A DNA stretch of 16,457 bases, from contig JBAZQU010000024.1 in the NCBI GenBank assembly GCA_041645035.1, positions 1 through 16,457 on the forward strand, written 5' to 3'. Positions within the stretch are counted from its first letter, which is position 1. Each line of letters begins with the position of its first letter. This document shows, piece after piece, positions 14,447 to 16,457 of this stretch. This stretch comes from 2-02-FULL-48-14 sp041645035. GTDB lineage: Bacteria > Patescibacteriota > Gracilibacteria > UBA1369 > 2-02-FULL-48-14. The notes under the pieces are model-generated. The model was not told the origin of the DNA. It saw only the letters and a program-made list of their open reading frames with translations, and searched no databases. A program made the position numbers and the translations under genes.

Positions 14447-14599
14447 TTTTAGACAAGGTTCACACTATGTGAATACAATACATAGTTTTATCTTGCAAAG
14501 GTATATGGTGTGCAACTGCACAAGTTGTGTGAAGGTTTTCAGGCTGCGCAAAGCCAGCCGATCAGAAAACCTGAACCGCATAGTGCGTGTTATATGATG
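14447..14599. repeat. Junction element J1 (attC-like)
   Basis: The 5' half-site TTTTAGACAAGGTTC (14447-14461) matches 11 of 15 positions of the J2/J3 half-site. A stem CACTATGTG (14463-14471) pairs with CGCATAGTG (14577-14585), with one wobble. The 3' half-site GTTATATGATG lies at 14589-14599. Inside are AGGTTTTC/GAAAACCT (14533-14540/14565-14572) and CAACT/AGTTG (14513-14517/14523-14527). It separates the Fic gene from the 290-residue gene unit. It is the most divergent of the three junctions. Confidence 0.55.
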
Positions 14600-14660
14600 A
14601 AATCATTCATTTTTTCTCCGACCGAAGGGAGGAGATATGAAATTGGGGTGAATTTTTCTT
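14589..14660. repeat. Left inverted-repeat arm of the 290-residue gene unit
   Basis: This arm pairs with 15687-15753. The inner block 14637-14660 matches the complement of 15687-15710 at 23 of 24 positions. The outer block (from GTTATATGATG through AAATCATTCATTTTTT) matches the complement of the other arm, which begins GTTGTATGA. The two blocks are separated by a short non-matching hairpin (CTCC with GGAG). The inner block ends at the first T of the TTGACA promoter box. Confidence 0.8.
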
Positions 14661-14688
14661 TGACATGCGGTTAAATTTATGTTTAAAT
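14660..14688 (+). promoter_or_regulatory. Promoter inside the gene unit, for the 290-residue gene
   Basis: A perfect -35 box TTGACA (14660-14665) is followed after 17 bases by TTAAAT (14683-14688; TAAATT with 18 bases is equivalent). Transcription would start near 14695, about 105 bases before the TTG start at 14802. Confidence 0.5.
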
Positions 14689-14801
14689 TAATCTCTAAAA
14701 TTTAATTCACATCAATTATTGAAACAGGTATTTTAAAATCTATTCTTGATAGCGATGTCTATCAATATCCTCGTCAAGCGTTTGATGAGGTAGTTGCTAG
14801 A

Positions 14802-15674
14802 TTGAATATTGGAGACGAATTTACTGCTTATTTGAAGCAAGTATTAGATTCTGATAATCCGAAAGATGATGTGCATCAAAAGACAATTAAACCAATTTTG
14901 GAAACTTTGTTAGAAGAAGGTAGAAAAGAGGAGGCTGGGTTGGTGTTTAATATCCACCGAACTTTAACTCAATTTCAAGGTTATGGTGCAAATGAAAAAG
15001 CAAGTAGCGATGTGGAGTCTTGTTTCAGTGAAGATTTTGAAATACCTGAACAAGGTTTGATTGTTGTTGACTTTTTTGTAACCCGAAATTTACCAGCGAT
15101 TGTTAAAGTTTGTGAACGAAGAGGTATGGACCTAGGCCGCATTCGTGTATGTGTTCCAAAAGCAATTTTGGCAGCGCAGTTAATGCAAATCTCTGAGGAA
15201 AAGGGAGCTGAGCTCATAGTAGCATGTTCAAAATTAAGAGAAGATCAATTTGTGGTTGAAGATGTTAATCATAATGCCGATATTTCTGTTGAAAACAATG
15301 TTGCAATTTGGTTTTCGCCAAGGACTATGCCGATTACTCCAAGGCTACATGCGGGAACCGAGAGCGCAACGATTGATAATTATTGTGGTTGGTTTAGAGC
15401 TAAAGTTGCCAATGTTGTTAGTGGTGGAAGGTTGTATGCGAATCTTGCATATAGTGAAAAGTGGCAATCTTTGGGAGTAGAGGTAACTGGAGAACGAAGA
15501 TCTCTTACTAAACTACTTGGTATGTCGAGAAGTGTAGCTGACCAAATTGCGAAGTTATTAGTGAGTGAATTAAATTTTAGACAATTAGGCAAAGAAGAGT
15601 TTGCTCCGGCTGATGTTGATCCAAAAATTGATCATGATAAATTGGCAAAAGAGTTACATGTAGTGAGAAAATAA
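14802..15674 (+). CDS. Hypothetical protein, about 290 residues, start uncertain
   Basis: I do not recognise this protein. It is soluble-looking with no signal peptide or membrane segment. Segments such as PEQGLIVVDFFVTRNLPAI and GRIRVCVPKAILAAQLMQIS suggest an alpha/beta fold, and the C-terminus is Lys-rich and helical. I see no catalytic motif. The only conventional start is TTG at 14802. The frame stays open upstream to 14706 and reads protein-like (ILKSILDSDVYQYPRQAFDE), but that stretch has only ATT as a possible start. A TAA at 14703-14705 separates it from ATG 14679 in the same frame. The gene may thus use a rare start, or be damaged at its 5' end. It is AT-rich, fills a unit bounded by inverted repeats, and carries its own promoter, all consistent with a mobile cassette. 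Confidence 0.65.
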   Translation: MNIGDEFTAYLKQVLDSDNPKDDVHQKTIKPILETLLEEGRKEEAGLVFNIHRTLTQFQGYGANEKASSDVESCFSEDFEIPEQGLIVVDFFVTRNLPAIVKVCERRGMDLGRIRVCVPKAILAAQLMQISEEKGAELIVACSKLREDQFVVEDVNHNADISVENNVAIWFSPRTMPITPRLHAGTESATIDNYCGWFRAKVANVVSGGRLYANLAYSEKWQSLGVEVTGERRSLTKLLGMSRSVADQIAKLLVSELNFRQLGKEEFAPADVDPKIDHDKLAKELHVVRK

Positions 15675-15686
15675 TAGTTTTTGCAT

Positions 15687-15753
15687 AAGAAAAATTTACC
15701 CCAATTTCATCTTAGTCGCGTAGCGGCAAAAATGGATGATTTTTTCATACAAC
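15687..15753. repeat. Right inverted-repeat arm of the 290-residue gene unit
   Basis: This is the partner of 14589-14660. The inner 24 bases (15687-15710) match with one mismatch, and the outer block (about 15732-15753) matches with a few differences. The middle holds the small hairpin GTCGCGTAGCGGC. The arm ends in ATACAAC (15747-15753), the 5' half-site of junction J2. Confidence 0.8.
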
Positions 15754-15824
15754 GTTTCCGCGATATCTGACGTTCCGTTAGGAATGTGGCCTTAGCCCTT
15801 GCAGATATCGCGTGTTATCGGATG
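15743..15824. repeat. Junction element J2 (attC-like)
   Basis: The 5' half-site TTTCATACAACGTTT (15743-15757) is identical to that of J3. A perfect 11-bp stem CGCGATATCTG (15759-15769) pairs with 15802-15812. It encloses two small hairpins: CGTTCC/GGAATG with a GTTA loop, and GGC/GCC with a CTTA loop. The 3' half-site GTTATCGGATG (15814-15824) is one base from the stem. Size, folding and half-site placement resemble an integron attC site, though ATACAAC/GTTATCG deviates from the RYYYAAC/GTTRRRY consensus. Confidence 0.7.
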
Positions 15825-15840
15825 TAAATTTATTTTTTGT
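15814..15840. repeat. Left inverted-repeat arm of the 71-residue gene unit
   Basis: TAAATTTATTTTTTGT (15825-15840) matches the complement of 16194-16208 with one extra T. Both arms end in a half-site (GTTATCG here, ATACAAC at 16213-16219), repeating the layout of the neighbouring unit. Confidence 0.55.
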
Positions 15841-15872
15841 GCTGCCTTATTGTAATAAAAAATTAGAATTGG

Positions 15873-15896
15873 GCGGAAGGTTGGGCATCCTTCCGC
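15873..15896 (-). terminator. Hairpin after the 71-residue gene
   Basis: GCGGAAGG (15873-15880) and CCTTCCGC (15889-15896) form a perfect 8-bp stem with an eight-base loop, 20 bases past the - strand stop. On the - strand a T-run begins only about nine bases after the stem, so it is terminator-like but not classical. Confidence 0.5.
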
Positions 15897-15915
15897 TTGA
15901 AAAAAGAACATAGTG

Positions 15916-16131
15916 TTAGTCGTCATCCCCTCGGTTAATTAAAGTCTGAAGAGTCGCTTTTTCTCTGATCAGATCAATAATATCCGAAATAATCGTCTCG
16001 GCCTTCCGAGTTCTTTCTTTTATGAACTCAGAAAGTCCCGAAGCATCCGGATGTTGTTGAACAATTGCTGTGTCAGGCAGTTCTTTCAGGTCCTTCAGGG
16101 CCGATTCAAGACTTTTCAGATTGATGTCCAT
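15916..16131 (-). CDS. Small acidic helical protein, unknown function
   Basis: I do not recognise this protein, which has 71 residues from the ATG at 16131. It is charged and mostly helical (SLESALKDLKELPD, then SGLSEFIKERTRKAETIISD and LIREKATLQTLINR), with heptad-like hydrophobic spacing and an acidic end (GDDD). It could form a coiled coil or be a small antitoxin or regulator, but nothing proves this. It is the only gene here with a strong Shine-Dalgarno sequence: AAAGGAAG on the - strand (16137-16144), five bases before ATG 16131. That decides this start over a GTG six bases upstream. It occupies its own unit between junctions J2 and J3 and runs opposite to the 290-residue gene. Confidence 0.65.
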   Translation of the reverse strand: MDINLKSLESALKDLKELPDTAIVQQHPDASGLSEFIKERTRKAETIISDIIDLIREKATLQTLINRGDDD

Positions 16132-16136
16132 ATGCA

Positions 16137-16144
16137 CTTCCTTT
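16137..16144 (-). promoter_or_regulatory. Strong Shine-Dalgarno sequence
   Basis: AAAGGAAG on the - strand lies five bases before ATG 16131. It selects that ATG as the start and contrasts with the SD-less starts elsewhere in the window. Confidence 0.7.
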
Positions 16145-16193
16145 GTTTATAATGATAGCCCAATTTTAATCTTTTATTCTTAATTTTAAAAGG

Positions 16194-16219
16194 ACAAAAA
16201 TAAATTTATTTCATACAAC
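16194..16219. repeat. Right inverted-repeat arm of the 71-residue gene unit
   Basis: ACAAAAATAAATTTA (16194-16208) is complementary to the start of the same unit (15825-15840). It runs directly into TTTCATACAAC of junction J3. Confidence 0.55.
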
Positions 16220-16339
16220 GTTTGCGTGTATGCGATGGTTGGCAGAGTTATAATATCGCGAAGCGGTAACCCTGCCAAATATGGGCGGAGGATTGCGGAG
16301 GTACGGAGCAAGCCGTAGCCGCATACACGCTGTTCGTAT
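16209..16339. repeat. Junction element J3 (attC-like)
   Basis: The 5' half-site TTTCATACAACGTTT (16209-16223) is identical to that of J2. The perfect 11-bp stem GCGTGTATGCG (16224-16234) pairs with 16320-16330. Inside are TTGGCAG/CTGCCAA (16239-16245/16272-16278), which encloses ATCGC-GAA-GCGGT, and TACGG/CCGTA (16302-16306/16313-16317). The 3' half-site GTTCGTAT (16332-16339) is one base from the stem. It can pair with ATACAAC (16213-16219) if its C is bulged. Confidence 0.7.
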
Positions 16340-16457
16340 ATTGATTCTGTACCTGAATGGTACGCTTATTTTGGTGAGCAGCCACGAAGCGCTGTGTTGA
16401 GGGTAATGCCTCGTCGCTTAACATGTGGTCTCCCGAAATGCTTGTGGAAGCGGATAA
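16340..16457. other. Start of a further unit, no gene supported
   Basis: After J3 there is a small hairpin GTACC-TGAAT-GGTAC (16349-16363) and then sequence to the window edge. A short + strand frame from ATG 16408 and a - strand frame open from the edge to 16248 exist, but neither has recognisable protein features. This is probably the beginning of the next unit. Confidence 0.4.

Noticed and set aside
14447..16339. CRISPR array
   Set aside because: The repeats occur only three times, at irregular distances, with genes between them and varying stems. There are no regular spacers or cas genes.
16248..16457. Open - strand frame from the window edge into junction J3
   Set aside because: About 69 codons without stop, but more than half lies in the J3 hairpins and no protein features are visible. 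Such frames are common across structured GC-richer repeats.

Overview
This window most likely comes from a small-genome bacterium, probably of the Candidatus Patescibacteria (CPR) type, possibly Peregrinibacteria-like. That is inferred from gene content and layout: compact genes, a K+-independent H+-pyrophosphatase, an archaeal-style nucleotidyltransferase, and starts mostly without Shine-Dalgarno sequences. TGA ends many genes here, so the UGA-to-glycine code of Gracilibacteria/Absconditabacteria is not in use. The lineage call is low to moderate confidence.

The left part (1-10,800) is a conserved housekeeping region. On the + strand are ribosomal protein L25, a Yip1-like membrane protein, a one-pass membrane protein with a coiled-coil domain, and a long RelA/SpoT (p)ppGpp enzyme followed by a decayed dinD. 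On the - strand are a DUF3006-like small protein, the membrane H+-pyrophosphatase hppA, and a tight cluster: two small membrane proteins, a RibL-like nucleotidyltransferase, ftsX and recO. The last four genes of this cluster overlap at each junction. hppA and the Yip1-like gene diverge from two good promoters whose -35 boxes overlap. Two large, highly folded intergenic elements (825-999 and 5215-5521) start exactly at + strand stop codons. They share a hairpin core in opposite orientations, with outer stems that differ in sequence but still pair.

The right part (10,800-16,457) looks accessory and visibly AT-richer. On the - strand it holds an unknown 416-residue protein, a GNAT acetyltransferase fused to a P-loop NTPase, and a class II Fic protein. 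The last 2 kb is a chain of single-gene units. Three junction elements (about 14447-14599, 15743-15824, 16209-16339) share a 5' half-site (TTTCATACAACGTTT, exact in two) and a 3' half-site beginning GTT, separated by perfect stems. The gene units between junctions are themselves bounded by inverted repeats; the 290-residue gene has 24-bp arms with one mismatch. The layout resembles integron attC cassettes, but the half-sites do not fit the attC consensus fully and no integrase is in the window. This array and the paired intergenic elements are the best candidates for an undescribed system.
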